Shown here: positions 1 to 7,863 of the stretch, in pieces | Numbering within the stretch: the stretch's first letter is position 1 | Layout of the letters: every line of letters begins with the position of its first letter | NCBI GenBank assembly: GCA_031280915.1 | Contig: JAITGC010000017.1 | Coordinates: 1-41,604, forward strand | Direction of reading: 5' to 3' | Source of the DNA: Desulfovibrio sp. | GTDB taxonomy: Bacteria; Desulfobacterota; Desulfovibrionia; Desulfovibrionales; Desulfovibrionaceae | DNA: 41,604 bases | Program-made: the position numbers and the translations under genes | Notes under the pieces: model-generated | The model's database searches: none | What the model was told of the DNA's origin: nothing | What the model saw: the letters and a program-made list of their open reading frames with translations, nothing else

Positions 1-105
1 TTAAAGCGTTGGCGCGGCATTGCCACACGCTATGCGAAGAATACGGTATCATTTTTGGCCGCTGTGCATATTAGGTGCATCGCTATTTGGGCAAAAATCA
101 ATTGA
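1..105 (+). CDS. IS5-type transposase, C-terminal end (gene runs in from before the window)
   Basis: The first 34 codons read in frame from base 1 to a TGA at 103-105. They carry the motif LKRWRGIATRY followed by a short hydrophobic tail, the usual C-terminal end of DDE transposases of the IS5 family (IS427/IS1031-like groups). The start lies outside the window, so it cannot be judged whether the element is intact. No inverted repeat end could be identified with confidence. The next gene starts only 12 bases downstream, so the IS end must lie very close to, or overlap, the 5' end of the DUF2778 gene. The family assignment is from the motif only. Confidence 0.72.
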   Translation, partial: LKRWRGIATRYAKNTVSFLAAVHIRCIAIWAKIN

Positions 106-117
106 CGACACTATTTA

Positions 118-480
118 ATGCCGTTGAGTTATAAACAGAGAAGAGGAGAATTACACGGGCCAAATGGAGAGTACGCTCGTGGATATAGCGGATTCCAAGA
201 GTGTAAAGATCGTCCGGAAACAGAACATATACACGATAAAGGAGTTATCCCGAAAGGAACATGGATTATTGACCTACACCCTGCAAATCGACGAGGGCCG
301 TATAGGTTAAGCCTATCACCTCCAGGGAATAATGCCAATTGTAGAAGGGGATTTTTAATACATGGTGATAGCAGCAAACATCCTGGAGAGGCGTCAACGG
401 TATTGTATTGTTGTTGACATTGAAGCTGGAAAAAAATAATAAACAGTGGCGATAACAGACTTAAAGTCATAGAAAAATAA
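118..480 (+). pseudogene. DUF2778 / Tlde1-like peptidoglycan-targeting effector, broken by two compensating frameshifts
   Basis: From ATG 118 the protein begins with the DUF2778 pattern: YxQ-like start, GELHGPNGEYA, GYSG, then IPKGTW and the HGD motif (GFLIHGDS). The first frame ends at a TGA at 415-417. The expected active-site segment (CIVVDIEAG) continues in the next frame from about 401. That frame stops in an A-run at 431-436, and the conserved tail NSGDNRLKVIEK resumes in the original frame to TAA 478-480. One extra base near 395-401 and one missing A at 431-436 would explain this. DUF2778 proteins include the Tlde1 type VI effectors, L,D-transpeptidase-related enzymes with catalytic His and Cys. 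Here the Cys is out of frame. Both lesions are single-base, and one lies in a homopolymer, so a sequencing error remains possible. Low GC suggests acquisition. Confidence 0.72.
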
Positions 481-949
481 TGAAAATGCTATTTTTTATA
501 ATTTTTATTGTTTTTTGGCCACAATCATCATTATCAGCGGATATTGTAAAAATATTCAATTATATTATGTAAAAAGATGCTGAAGATATCGCATCAAATA
601 TAGATTTATTTGTAGAATTAAAAAATGAAGTTGATGCAGGTTCTGGATTTGGATGGAGAATCTTTCTGGGGAAAAAATCGTCTCGCAGCCGATTGCTGTT
701 ATTGAAGTTCTATCTTTAACAAAGGGAGACTCTATCACACGTGTCTGCCCACCACCTTTTTTTGAAGATACTCCTGATTATGAAATTGACAATTGGATGA
801 ATATGGGCATCGAAGTTCTCAGCTCATTCACAATGGATGATAATAATAAAGATGGAATACGGAAAAAATGCTTACACCTAATTCAAAAAGCATCAAGAGC
901 TAATAGTAAGACGCAAAAAATAATATCATTGCGAGGGGAGGGCCGATAG
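480..949 (+). pseudogene. Secreted partner of the DUF2778 gene (candidate immunity protein), broken by a stop and a frameshift
   Basis: The start ATG at 480-482 overlaps the stop of the DUF2778 gene (TAATG), implying translational coupling. The first 20 residues (MKMLFFIIFIVFW...SSLSA) form a clear signal peptide. An in-frame TAA at 570-572 interrupts the reading, which then continues in the same frame through DAEDIASNIDLFVELKNEV to about 660. A one-base deletion near 655-672, in or next to a G/A run, moves the rest to another frame, read to TAG 947-949. A periplasmic protein directly after a Tlde1-like gene fits the Tldi1 immunity position, but I recognise no family in the sequence. The whole gene is AT-rich compared with its neighbours. 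The function is inference from position, and the degeneration is seen directly. Confidence 0.6.
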
Positions 950-981
950 GCAAGCACCGTCCGAAGGCGACGTTACGCGAT

Positions 982-1851
982 TTACTGGGCTTTGGCGGAG
1001 CGCAGTCTGTCGCGCAGGATGATGGCCGCGATGTTCATCCCGAGCACCAAGGCGATAAGCACAAGGGCCGTGCCGTATTGCAGGGGTCGCGTTTTCTCTA
1101 TCTCCGTTCCGGCCGTGGCAAGCACATACATATGGTACGGCAGGGCCATGACGGAACTGAACGGAGAATCGGGCGTCTTGGGCGTGTAGAAGACGGCCGC
1201 CGTAAACATGATGGCCGCTGTTTCCCCGGCGGCGCGCGCTACTCCCAGAATGGCTCCTGTAAGCATGCCCGGCAGGGCGGCTGGAAAAACCACGCGGGAG
1301 ATGGTCTGGCCCTTGGTGGCGCCAAGGGCCAGAGAAGCTTCCCGGTATGTGTCCGGCACCTGGCGCAATGCCTCTTCAGCCGTACTGATGATCACGGGCA
1401 GGGACAAAGCGGCCAGGGTCAGAACCCCGGAAAGTATACTCACGCCGAAACCGCACCAAGTCACGAAAAAAGCCAGACCAAAGAGACCGAAAACCACGGA
1501 AGGCACTCCGGCAAGGTTTGCGATGCCCAGGCGGATATACCATGCCGCCCGACTTTTTCCGGCATATTCATGCAGATAGACAGCGGTCGCCACGCCTGTG
1601 GGAAAGGCCACAAACAAGGCTCCGGCGCTCAGCAGCGCCGTGCCCACGATGCAGGGCCATACCCCCCCGGCGGTCATCATCCTGCGAGGCGGCTCTGTGA
1701 GAAATTCCCAGGAAAGGGCCGGCGCTCCCTGTATAGCGAGAAAAATGCAGATAGCCGTCAGCGCGGCGATGTTGATCAGCGCGCAAAGACGCAGACAGCC
1801 GAACATCCCGGCTTCCACGCGTTTGCGGTGTTGTATGGCGTGTATTTTCAC
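982..1851 (-). CDS. pstA: Phosphate ABC transporter permease PstA
   Basis: A 289-residue inner-membrane permease of the high-affinity phosphate importer PstSCAB. It shows six hydrophobic segments and the binding-protein-dependent permease loop (EALRQVPDTYREASLALGATKGQT) that contacts the ATPase PstB. The length is typical of the family. Its ATG overlaps the pstC stop as ATGA (1848-1851), so the two permease subunits are translationally coupled and probably made in equal amounts. pstB is not downstream but lies in the divergent operon at 6338. The gene ends 32 bases from the decayed accessory patch, so the operon appears to end here. Confidence 0.95.
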   Translation of the reverse strand: MKIHAIQHRKRVEAGMFGCLRLCALINIAALTAICIFLAIQGAPALSWEFLTEPPRRMMTAGGVWPCIVGTALLSAGALFVAFPTGVATAVYLHEYAGKSRAAWYIRLGIANLAGVPSVVFGLFGLAFFVTWCGFGVSILSGVLTLAALSLPVIISTAEEALRQVPDTYREASLALGATKGQTISRVVFPAALPGMLTGAILGVARAAGETAAIMFTAAVFYTPKTPDSPFSSVMALPYHMYVLATAGTEIEKTRPLQYGTALVLIALVLGMNIAAIILRDRLRSAKAQ

Positions 1852-2756
1852 AGTTCCGAACTCCCGGCATGTCTGTAACGCTCGGAGATAAAACTCGCGG
1901 CAAGATTAAAACACAGGGTGAACAGAAAAAGCACGAGGCCGATGGCGAAAAGGGCGTGATAGTGTTCGCCCCGAAAGGGGGCTTCGGCCATTTCCGCCGC
2001 AATGGAAGCCGGCATAGGCCTCACCGGGTCAAAAACGGAACCGGGCAGCATGGCCGCTCCGCCCGCCACCATCAGAACAACCATCGTCTCCCCGATGGCC
2101 CGCGACATGCCCAGCATTACCGCCGTGCTGATGCCGGAGAGCGCGGCGGGCAGCACCATTCTGACGCTGGTCTCCCAGCGCGTCGCTCCAAGGGCCAGCG
2201 ACGCCTCGCGCAGGGAACGCGGTACGGCAAAAAGCGCGTCCTCCGCCACGGAACAGATGGTAGGCACGCTCATAAAGGCCAACATGAGGGCCGCATTGAA
2301 AAGATTCAAACCTGTGCTCAGATCAAAAGTTTCCTGCAGAAATGGAGCGACCACCACCATGCCGAAAAAACCTATAACCACTGAGGGCAGGGCCGCCAGC
2401 AGTTCAATGAACGGCTTGACGACGCGGCGCACAGCGCCGCCCGCTATTTCCGTGAGATAGGCGGCGGTGCAGACGCCCAAAGGCACGGCGATGAGCGTGG
2501 ACAGCAGCATGACCGACACTGAACCCGCAATCAGGGATAAAATGCCGAATTCCGGCGGCTCCGACGTGGGGTACCAAAATTTGCCCAAAAAAAAGGAAAA
2601 GGGGCTGTATCCGGCAAAAACGGGCAAGCCTTCGGCAAAAAGAAAAAGCATGATGGCGCACAGGGTCGCCAGAGATGTGCAGGCCACCCCCGCAAGCAGC
2701 CAGCGAAGGCTTTTTTCGCGCCAATTTTCCGTGGATGTGAAAACGGGGAAAAACAT
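1848..2756 (-). CDS. pstC: Phosphate ABC transporter permease PstC
   Basis: The PstC subunit of the phosphate importer, partner of PstA in the membrane channel. It has multiple hydrophobic segments and the permease loop EDALFAVPRSLREASLALGATRWET. I chose the ATG at 2756 (302 residues, MFFPVFTS) because the sequence AAGGA stands 7 bases before it. The in-frame ATG at 2762 is almost touching that site, and longer starts up to 2855 would run through the hairpin downstream of pstS. A 10-bp hairpin separates this gene from pstS, consistent with pstS being expressed more strongly than the permeases. Confidence 0.93.
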   Translation of the reverse strand: MFFPVFTSTENWREKSLRWLLAGVACTSLATLCAIMLFLFAEGLPVFAGYSPFSFFLGKFWYPTSEPPEFGILSLIAGSVSVMLLSTLIAVPLGVCTAAYLTEIAGGAVRRVVKPFIELLAALPSVVIGFFGMVVVAPFLQETFDLSTGLNLFNAALMLAFMSVPTICSVAEDALFAVPRSLREASLALGATRWETSVRMVLPAALSGISTAVMLGMSRAIGETMVVLMVAGGAAMLPGSVFDPVRPMPASIAAEMAEAPFRGEHYHALFAIGLVLFLFTLCFNLAASFISERYRHAGSSEL

Positions 2757-2819
2757 AGGCATGTCCTTAGTAAACGAGCGCAGTGCAGTTCGTGCTCCGT
2801 GGATGAGGTCCGAGATCCA

Positions 2820-2843
2820 GGGACGGGGCTTTGGCCCCGTCCC
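2820..2843 (-). terminator. Intercistronic hairpin between pstS and pstC
   Basis: A perfect 10-bp GC stem (GGGACGGGGC / GCCCCGTCCC) closes a 4-base loop. No T-run follows on the minus strand, so it is more likely an mRNA-stabilising or partial-termination hairpin than a full terminator. Such a hairpin would let the binding protein be made in excess over the permeases. Confidence 0.6.
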
Positions 2844-2858
2844 CAGCCATCTCACACG

Positions 2859-3683
2859 TTATCTCTTTTTGGGCAGGGGGATAAATCCTGTTTCCTGCAC
2901 CATCTTCTGACCCTTTTGCGGGTCAAGCAGGTAATCGATCAATTTCTTGACGTTCCCGGAGGGCGCGCCGTTGGTGAACAGATAAAGTTCGCGCGCAATG
3001 GGCCATTGCCCGGAAAGAGCCGTTTCCGGCGAGGCTTTCACCTGGCCGATGCCCAGGCCCTTGACGCCGGGGTTTGTATAGCCGAAACCAATGTAGCCGA
3101 CAGCATTGGGGTTTTTTGACACCGCCTGCACCACGGCCCCGTTGGAAGCCTGGAGCAGGGCCGAAGGCACAACTTTTTCCTTTTTCATGACTTTTTCTTC
3201 CCAGGTTTCATATGTGCCGGAGGAAGTGTCGCGGGAGATGACCGCAATGGTTTTGTCCGTACCGCCCAAAGCCTTCCAATTGGTGATTTTTCCCGTGTAG
3301 ATGTCGCGCAGTTGTTCCAGAGTGATTGCCTGGAGCTTGTTGGAAGGGTGCACAACGGGCAGAAGCGCGTCCACGGCAACCGGGATGCGGACAGGCGTGA
3401 CGCCGTTCTTTTTCGCCAGCGCCACTTCATTCTCCTTCATATCGCGGGAAGACATGGCTACCTGACACAGCCCGTCGGTCAGGGCCTTGATGCCGTTGCC
3501 CGATCCGCCGCCGGAGATGGAAAGAATTATGCTGGGATTGACGGCCATGAAATTTTCAGCCGCTTTTTGCATGACCGGTAGAACAGTGGTGGAGCCGTTA
3601 ATGACAATTTCTTCCGCGGCAAGGGCCGGCCTGCTCAGCATCACGCTGCACAGGATCATCATAAGAATCCGATAAAACGACAT
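2859..3683 (-). CDS. pstS: Phosphate-binding protein PstS
   Basis: The periplasmic phosphate-binding protein of the Pst importer, 274 residues. It has a signal peptide ending near RPALA-A (residues 18-23), then EEIVINGSTTVLP, the strand-loop typical of the PstS phosphate pocket. SGGGSGNG (about 56-63) and DTSSGTYETW (about 153-162) supply further phosphate ligands. GGGAG lies 6 bases before the ATG. It is the first gene of the leftward pstSCA operon. Three 11-bp-spaced PhoB-box-like repeats and a CATAGT -10 lie upstream, so phosphate starvation control by the adjacent PhoB is expected. The motifs are seen in the sequence and the regulation is inferred. Confidence 0.95.
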   Translation of the reverse strand: MSFYRILMMILCSVMLSRPALAAEEIVINGSTTVLPVMQKAAENFMAVNPSIILSISGGGSGNGIKALTDGLCQVAMSSRDMKENEVALAKKNGVTPVRIPVAVDALLPVVHPSNKLQAITLEQLRDIYTGKITNWKALGGTDKTIAVISRDTSSGTYETWEEKVMKKEKVVPSALLQASNGAVVQAVSKNPNAVGYIGFGYTNPGVKGLGIGQVKASPETALSGQWPIARELYLFTNGAPSGNVKKLIDYLLDPQKGQKMVQETGFIPLPKKR

Positions 3684-3764
3684 GGCAAACTCCCGTTGGT
3701 TGATTATACTATAGTGCCTTGCGCGACGGCGCCGGAGCCGCCCGTGCTTTACTTATGGCGCCCG

Positions 3765-3807
3765 ACTATGGCAAAAGCGTGACGAAACCCGCAAATTTCC
3801 GTGACAA
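3765..3807 (-). promoter_or_regulatory. Candidate PhoB box and -10 for pstS
   Basis: On the minus strand, TTGTCAC (3807-3801), a weak middle unit (3796-3790) and TCGTCAC (3785-3779) repeat every 11 bases, the Pho box spacing. CATAGT at 3770-3765 follows the last unit by 8 bases, where a -10 would stand if PhoB replaces the -35. The outer two units match the TGTCA core, while the middle one is degenerate. Confidence 0.45.
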
Positions 3808-3824
3808 AATATCCCGTAACGCAA

Positions 3825-3853
3825 TTGTCACAATGCGTTAACAAAACCGTCGT
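3825..3853 (+). promoter_or_regulatory. Candidate PhoB box for the phoB operon
   Basis: TTGTCAC (3825-3831), CGTTAAC (3836-3842) and CCGTCGT (3847-3853) repeat with an 11-base period on the plus strand, 39 bases before the phoB start. The first two units fit the Pho box pattern reasonably and the third is weak. This would give phoB-phoR-pstB-phoU autoregulation. Confidence 0.42.
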
Positions 3854-3891
3854 CAGGCAAGATTAGCCTGTACTCACTAACAGAGGCAGTG

Positions 3892-4575
3892 ATGGAAAAG
3901 CAGACGATTTGCATTATTGAGGACGAAGCGGATATCAGGGAACTTTTGGAACACAACATCCAAAAGGCCGGCTTTCTGACATGCTGCTCCGGCGACGGCA
4001 GGCAGGGGCTTGAGTTGATCCGCGCCAAACGGCCAGCCCTGGTTCTGCTGGATGTCATGCTGCCCGGCATAGACGGACTTGAGGTCTGCAAAGCCCTTGC
4101 CAAGGATTCCGGAACGGCCTCCATCCCCATCATCATGCTCACGGCCAGAGGCGAGGAAATGGACAGAGTGGTCGGCCTGGAACTTGGAGCAACGGATTAT
4201 GTGGTCAAACCCTTCAGTGTACGGGAACTGCTGCTGCGCATCCGCAATGTTCTGCAGCGAGCCTCCCATCTCGCCTTTGAGGACGCCCGGCTTTCCCGCC
4301 ATGGCGTCACCCTGGACGTCCGTGCCCACAAGGCGGCTCTCAACGCCGTCGCCCTGGATATAACGGCCACGGAATTCCGCCTGCTGGAAAATCTCATGCG
4401 TCACGCCGGGCAGGTGCGCACGCGGGAACAGCTCCTGAACAGCGTCTGGGGCTACCACTTTGAAGGCTACGCCCGCACTGTGGATACCCACATGCGGCGT
4501 TTGCGGGCCAAGATGGGAAACGGCGCGGCAGTCTTGGAAACCGTACGCGGTGTCGGCTACCGCTTCAGGGAGTGA
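3892..4575 (+). CDS. phoB: Phosphate regulon response regulator PhoB
   Basis: A 227-residue OmpR/PhoB-type response regulator. The receiver domain (about 1-120) has the acidic pair near residue 10 (IIEDEAD), phospho-acceptor Asp54 in LLDVMLPGIDG, the Thr of MLTARGE and Lys of VVKPF. The winged-helix DNA-binding domain (about 130-225) has ATEFRLLENLM, REQLLNSVWG, RTVDTHMRRLR and TVRGVGYRF. ATG 3892 is preferred over the adjacent GTG 3889, with AGAGG upstream. The stop overlaps the phoR start (TGATG). The assignment to phosphate rather than another stimulus rests on the flanking pst genes, phoR and phoU. Confidence 0.93.
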   Translation: MEKQTICIIEDEADIRELLEHNIQKAGFLTCCSGDGRQGLELIRAKRPALVLLDVMLPGIDGLEVCKALAKDSGTASIPIIMLTARGEEMDRVVGLELGATDYVVKPFSVRELLLRIRNVLQRASHLAFEDARLSRHGVTLDVRAHKAALNAVALDITATEFRLLENLMRHAGQVRTREQLLNSVWGYHFEGYARTVDTHMRRLRAKMGNGAAVLETVRGVGYRFRE

Positions 4576-6341
4576 TGAACATGCGCGCCCTGTTCGGTTC
4601 TTTCCGCGCTGAACTGTTCGGCTGTCTGCTTGTGGTGGCGGCGCTTTCGTTGCTCTTCCCCATCTGTTACGTGCGCCCTGTGCTCAACGAGGCGCTGCTC
4701 CAGGAGGCTTACGATCGCCTCGCCCATGAAGCCGTTCTGGTGGAGGCCCTGTTGGAATTCCAAGGAGAAAAACAGGACAAGAAGGCGGTTCTCGCGGCCG
4801 TCGCCCGCGCGGATATGCGCCTTACCCTCCTCGATGCCGAAGGGGTAGTGCTTGCGGACACAGGCGTGCAGGACAGCGACCTGTCCGACAACCACGCGGA
4901 CAGGCCGGAAATACTCGACGCGCTACAGAACGGGAGCGGTTTTGCCGCGCGTTTCAGCAATACCTTGCAGCAGGAGCTTGTGTACGCGGCCTTCAGATTA
5001 GGGGACAACACCATTTTGCGCCTTGCCACACCCTTTGCCGGGGTCAGGCAACGCACCAATGCCCAGATTGGAGGTTTTTTGCTTACGGCGGGAATCCTTG
5101 TCGCTCTGTCCCTCCTGTTGGCCTGGTCTTTTTCCAGACGATTGGGAAAGTCCCTGGCTGGCATGGCGCGTCTTGTTGAGGGGATCGCGCGGGGGAATTT
5201 CGCCCGCCGTCTGCGTTATGTGCCGGGCAGGGAGTTCAGGCCCCTCGCCGATGCGGTGAATCATATGGCCCAATCCCTTGAGGATTTTGTCCGCACAGAG
5301 GCTGACCAGGCGGCGCAACTCAACGCCATCCTGGACACTATGGCGGAAGGCGTGCTGGTGCTCGGCCCCAAAGGGCGCATCCGCCGCGTAAACAAGGCCT
5401 TTACCGTCGCTTTTTCGTCGGTGAGGCACGCGGAAGGAGCGCAGATCATTGAGGCGGTGCCCTGCCCCGAGTTGCAGGAAGCGGTCACGTCCCTGCTGAA
5501 TGAACCGGACGCTTACGGACAAAACCGTTCCCTCAGAATAACCCTCGAGGAAAAAACCGTGTTCTTCGTGTTGCTGGCCCGGCCCACCAAAGAAGCCGCC
5601 GACTCCCTGGGACTTGTGGCCGTTTTCCATGACATCACTGAACTGATGCGTCTTGAGACCGTGCGCAGGGACTTTGTGGCCAATGTTTCCCACGAGTTGC
5701 GCACTCCTCTCACCGCCGTGCAGGGGTATGCGGAAACGCTGGCGGACATGGACGACATGCCGGAGCAGGGCAGACATTTCGCCGCTGTCATCCACAAACA
5801 CAGCTGCTTTATCAGCGGCATGGTCAATGAGCTTTTAACCCTGTCCCGTCTTGAAAACGATAACTTCCGTCTGGACGTCAAGAGCGTTAACCCCAGGGAG
5901 CCGCTGCGGGCGGCCGCGCACATGCTTTCCGGCGCTTTGAGCGAAAAAAAGCTGAGCCTTGAGGAAAGCTTTGCCGACGGCCTTCTGGTTGCCGCTGATC
6001 CCCGGCATCTGGAGCAAGTGTTCAGAAATCTGCTGGAAAACGCCTGCCGTTACGCGCCGGAAGGCAGTGAGATCGGCGTCGGAGCGTTCGCGCGGAGCAA
6101 TGAGGCCCTTTTTGCCGTATCCGATCAGGGCTGCGGCATCCCCCTGGCTGACAAAGACAGAATATTCGAGCGATTTTATCGCGTTGAAAAACACAGGGGA
6201 GGAGGCAGCGGCCTCGGTCTTGCCATCTGCAAACACATCATTGAATGCCTTAACGGCCGCATCTGGGTGGAAAGCCCTTCTTCCGGCGCTTCCACAACCT
6301 TTTACTTCACCATACCCCTTGCCGACAAGAGCGCACTATGA
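4575..6341 (+). CDS. phoR: Phosphate regulon sensor histidine kinase PhoR
   Basis: A 588-residue membrane histidine kinase. In order: TM1 (about 14-34), an extracytoplasmic domain of about 125 residues, TM2 (about 165-186), HAMP (about 186-240), PAS (about 245-355), HisKA with the phospho-accepting His near 373 ([13 protein letters not shown]), and HATPase with the N box ([14 protein letters not shown]), DQGCGIP and GSGLGLAIC. PhoR proteins with a large external domain plus HAMP and PAS are the common Gram-negative/Gram-positive hybrid layout, unlike the short E. coli PhoR. It is coupled to phoB by the overlapping stop/start and to pstB by an ATGA overlap, so sensor, regulator and Pst ATPase are co-translated. 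Confidence 0.92.
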   Translation: MNMRALFGSFRAELFGCLLVVAALSLLFPICYVRPVLNEALLQEAYDRLAHEAVLVEALLEFQGEKQDKKAVLAAVARADMRLTLLDAEGVVLADTGVQDSDLSDNHADRPEILDALQNGSGFAARFSNTLQQELVYAAFRLGDNTILRLATPFAGVRQRTNAQIGGFLLTAGILVALSLLLAWSFSRRLGKSLAGMARLVEGIARGNFARRLRYVPGREFRPLADAVNHMAQSLEDFVRTEADQAAQLNAILDTMAEGVLVLGPKGRIRRVNKAFTVAFSSVRHAEGAQIIEAVPCPELQEAVTSLLNEPDAYGQNRSLRITLEEKTVFFVLLARPTKEAADSLGLVAVFHDITELMRLETVRRDFVANVSHELRTPLTAVQGYAETLADMDDMPEQGRHFAAVIHKHSCFISGMVNELLTLSRLENDNFRLDVKSVNPREPLRAAAHMLSGALSEKKLSLEESFADGLLVAADPRHLEQVFRNLLENACRYAPEGSEIGVGAFARSNEALFAVSDQGCGIPLADKDRIFERFYRVEKHRGGGSGLGLAICKHIIECLNGRIWVESPSSGASTTFYFTIPLADKSAL

Positions 6342-7093
6342 ACGCAGGCATCAAAACGGAAAAAGTCAATTTCTATTATGGCGGACACCGCGCCCTGCAT
6401 GACGTGAGCCTCGTCTTTCCTCCCAGAAAGGCCACAGCCCTCATCGGCCCCTCTGGATGCGGCAAAAGCACTTTTCTGCGCTGTCTCAACCGCATGAACG
6501 ACCTTATCCCCAGAACACGAGTGGAAGGGAGCATCACCCTGGACGGCCAGGATATCTACCAGACGGGCATTGATGTTGTCAGCCTGCGCCGCCGCGTGGG
6601 CATGGTGTTTCAGAAACCCAATCCCTTTCCCAAGACCATTTTTGAAAACGTGGCCTATGGCCTGCGGGTCAACGGCGTGAAAAACGAAGCGGAAATCGGC
6701 GACAGGGTGGAAGCCGCCCTGCGTCGGGCCGCCATCTTCGAGGAGGTCAAAGAGCGCCTGCACGCTTCCGCTCTGGGGCTTTCGGGCGGGCAACAGCAGC
6801 GGCTCTGCATCGCCCGCGCCCTTGCGGTGGAACCGGAGGTGCTGCTCATGGATGAACCGGCCAGCGCCCTTGACCCCATCGCCACCCAGAAGATTGAAGA
6901 AGGCATCCACGAACTGAAAAATCAGCTCACCATCATCATCGTCACCCACAATATGCAGCAGGCGGCCCGGGTATCCGATCACACGGCCTTTTTCTACATG
7001 GGCGACCTTGTGGAATACGGGGAAACGGACGACATGTTTACCCACCCCAAAATCAAGCAAACGGAAGACTACATAACCGGAAGATTCGGGTAG
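6338..7093 (+). CDS. pstB: Phosphate ABC transporter ATPase PstB
   Basis: The 251-residue cytoplasmic ATPase that powers PstCA. It carries Walker [10 protein letters not shown] (about 40-48), the PstB-type Q-loop segment [21 protein letters not shown], signature [16 protein letters not shown], Walker [13 protein letters not shown] and the switch His in IIVTHNM. The length is typical. The start overlaps the phoR stop (ATGA). It is separated from its permease genes, which are transcribed in the opposite direction 4 kb away, so the importer is assembled from two divergent operons. pstB and phoU stay together, as expected from their joint role in signalling phosphate sufficiency to PhoR. Confidence 0.96.
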   Translation: MNAGIKTEKVNFYYGGHRALHDVSLVFPPRKATALIGPSGCGKSTFLRCLNRMNDLIPRTRVEGSITLDGQDIYQTGIDVVSLRRRVGMVFQKPNPFPKTIFENVAYGLRVNGVKNEAEIGDRVEAALRRAAIFEEVKERLHASALGLSGGQQQRLCIARALAVEPEVLLMDEPASALDPIATQKIEEGIHELKNQLTIIIVTHNMQQAARVSDHTAFFYMGDLVEYGETDDMFTHPKIKQTEDYITGRFG

Positions 7094-7097
7094 CACA

Positions 7098-7775
7098 ATG
7101 ACAATACAGGAAACATATTTGCACCATCTGTTGGAACAACTGCGTACCCGCCTCCTGGTCATGTGCGCCCTGACCAGAAACGCGGTAAACAATGCCTGCA
7201 CGGCCTTGCGTGAAGGCAACATCCCCCTCGCCGTGGCGGTCATAGACAATGACAGCGCCCTTGATGAACTTGAAAATGAAATCGACGCCATGGCCCTGTC
7301 GCTTCTGGCCCGCGCGCAGCCTGTGGCCGGAGATCTGCGCTTTGTGGTCGGCGCGTTGCGCATGGTCATTGACCTTGAGCGCATAGGAGACGAGGCGGTA
7401 AGCGTTGCCGAGCGCACCCTGCTGATGCGGGATGTGCGGGATATGCTGACGGCTCCACAATTGACCCGGCTTGTGGAGGCGGCCCAAAAGGCTCTGCATG
7501 ACGCCCTGTACGCCTTCCAAGAGAGGGATATTCCCCTGGCTCTACAAGTCTGCCGCGGCTCCGACGACATCACTCAGATGGAAATACGCCTTATCCACGA
7601 CAGCCTGCCCGCGAAACAGAACCCACCGCCGGACGAGTACTCAAATAAAATGTATGCCATGCATCTTATCCTCATTGCCCGCTCCTTCAGCCGTATCTGT
7701 CGGAGAGCGGAAAACATCGCCGAACACGCCTATTTCATCGTTGAAGGAACAAGCCTGAAGCACAAAAAGACCTAG
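7098..7775 (+). CDS. phoU: Phosphate signalling protein PhoU
   Basis: A 225-residue all-helical cytoplasmic protein made of two similar PhoU three-helix halves. Each half has the E/DxxxD metal-binding pattern: IDNDSALDELENEIDAMA with DLRFVVGALRMVIDLERIGDEA in the first, and ISRICRRAENIAEHAYFI-like sequence in the second. PhoU restrains PhoR and the Pst importer when phosphate is plentiful. It follows pstB by 4 bases and is the last gene of the rightward operon. The gene after it is convergent. No T-rich terminator is visible between them. Confidence 0.93.
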   Translation: MTIQETYLHHLLEQLRTRLLVMCALTRNAVNNACTALREGNIPLAVAVIDNDSALDELENEIDAMALSLLARAQPVAGDLRFVVGALRMVIDLERIGDEAVSVAERTLLMRDVRDMLTAPQLTRLVEAAQKALHDALYAFQERDIPLALQVCRGSDDITQMEIRLIHDSLPAKQNPPPDEYSNKMYAMHLILIARSFSRICRRAENIAEHAYFIVEGTSLKHKKT

Positions 7776-7863
7776 ACGTGGAGCATTTTTTGGAATCGCG
7801 GCGTCAATTGGTCTTTGAAAGTCGATCACTGGCTCAGGGCAATTTCAAAGTGCAAATGTTTTA

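Noticed and set aside
118..949. Programmed frameshifting to explain the DUF2778 gene
   Set aside because: Two opposite shifts plus an in-frame stop and another shift in the partner gene fit mutation or sequencing error better. The A-run lacks a downstream pseudoknot that I can see.
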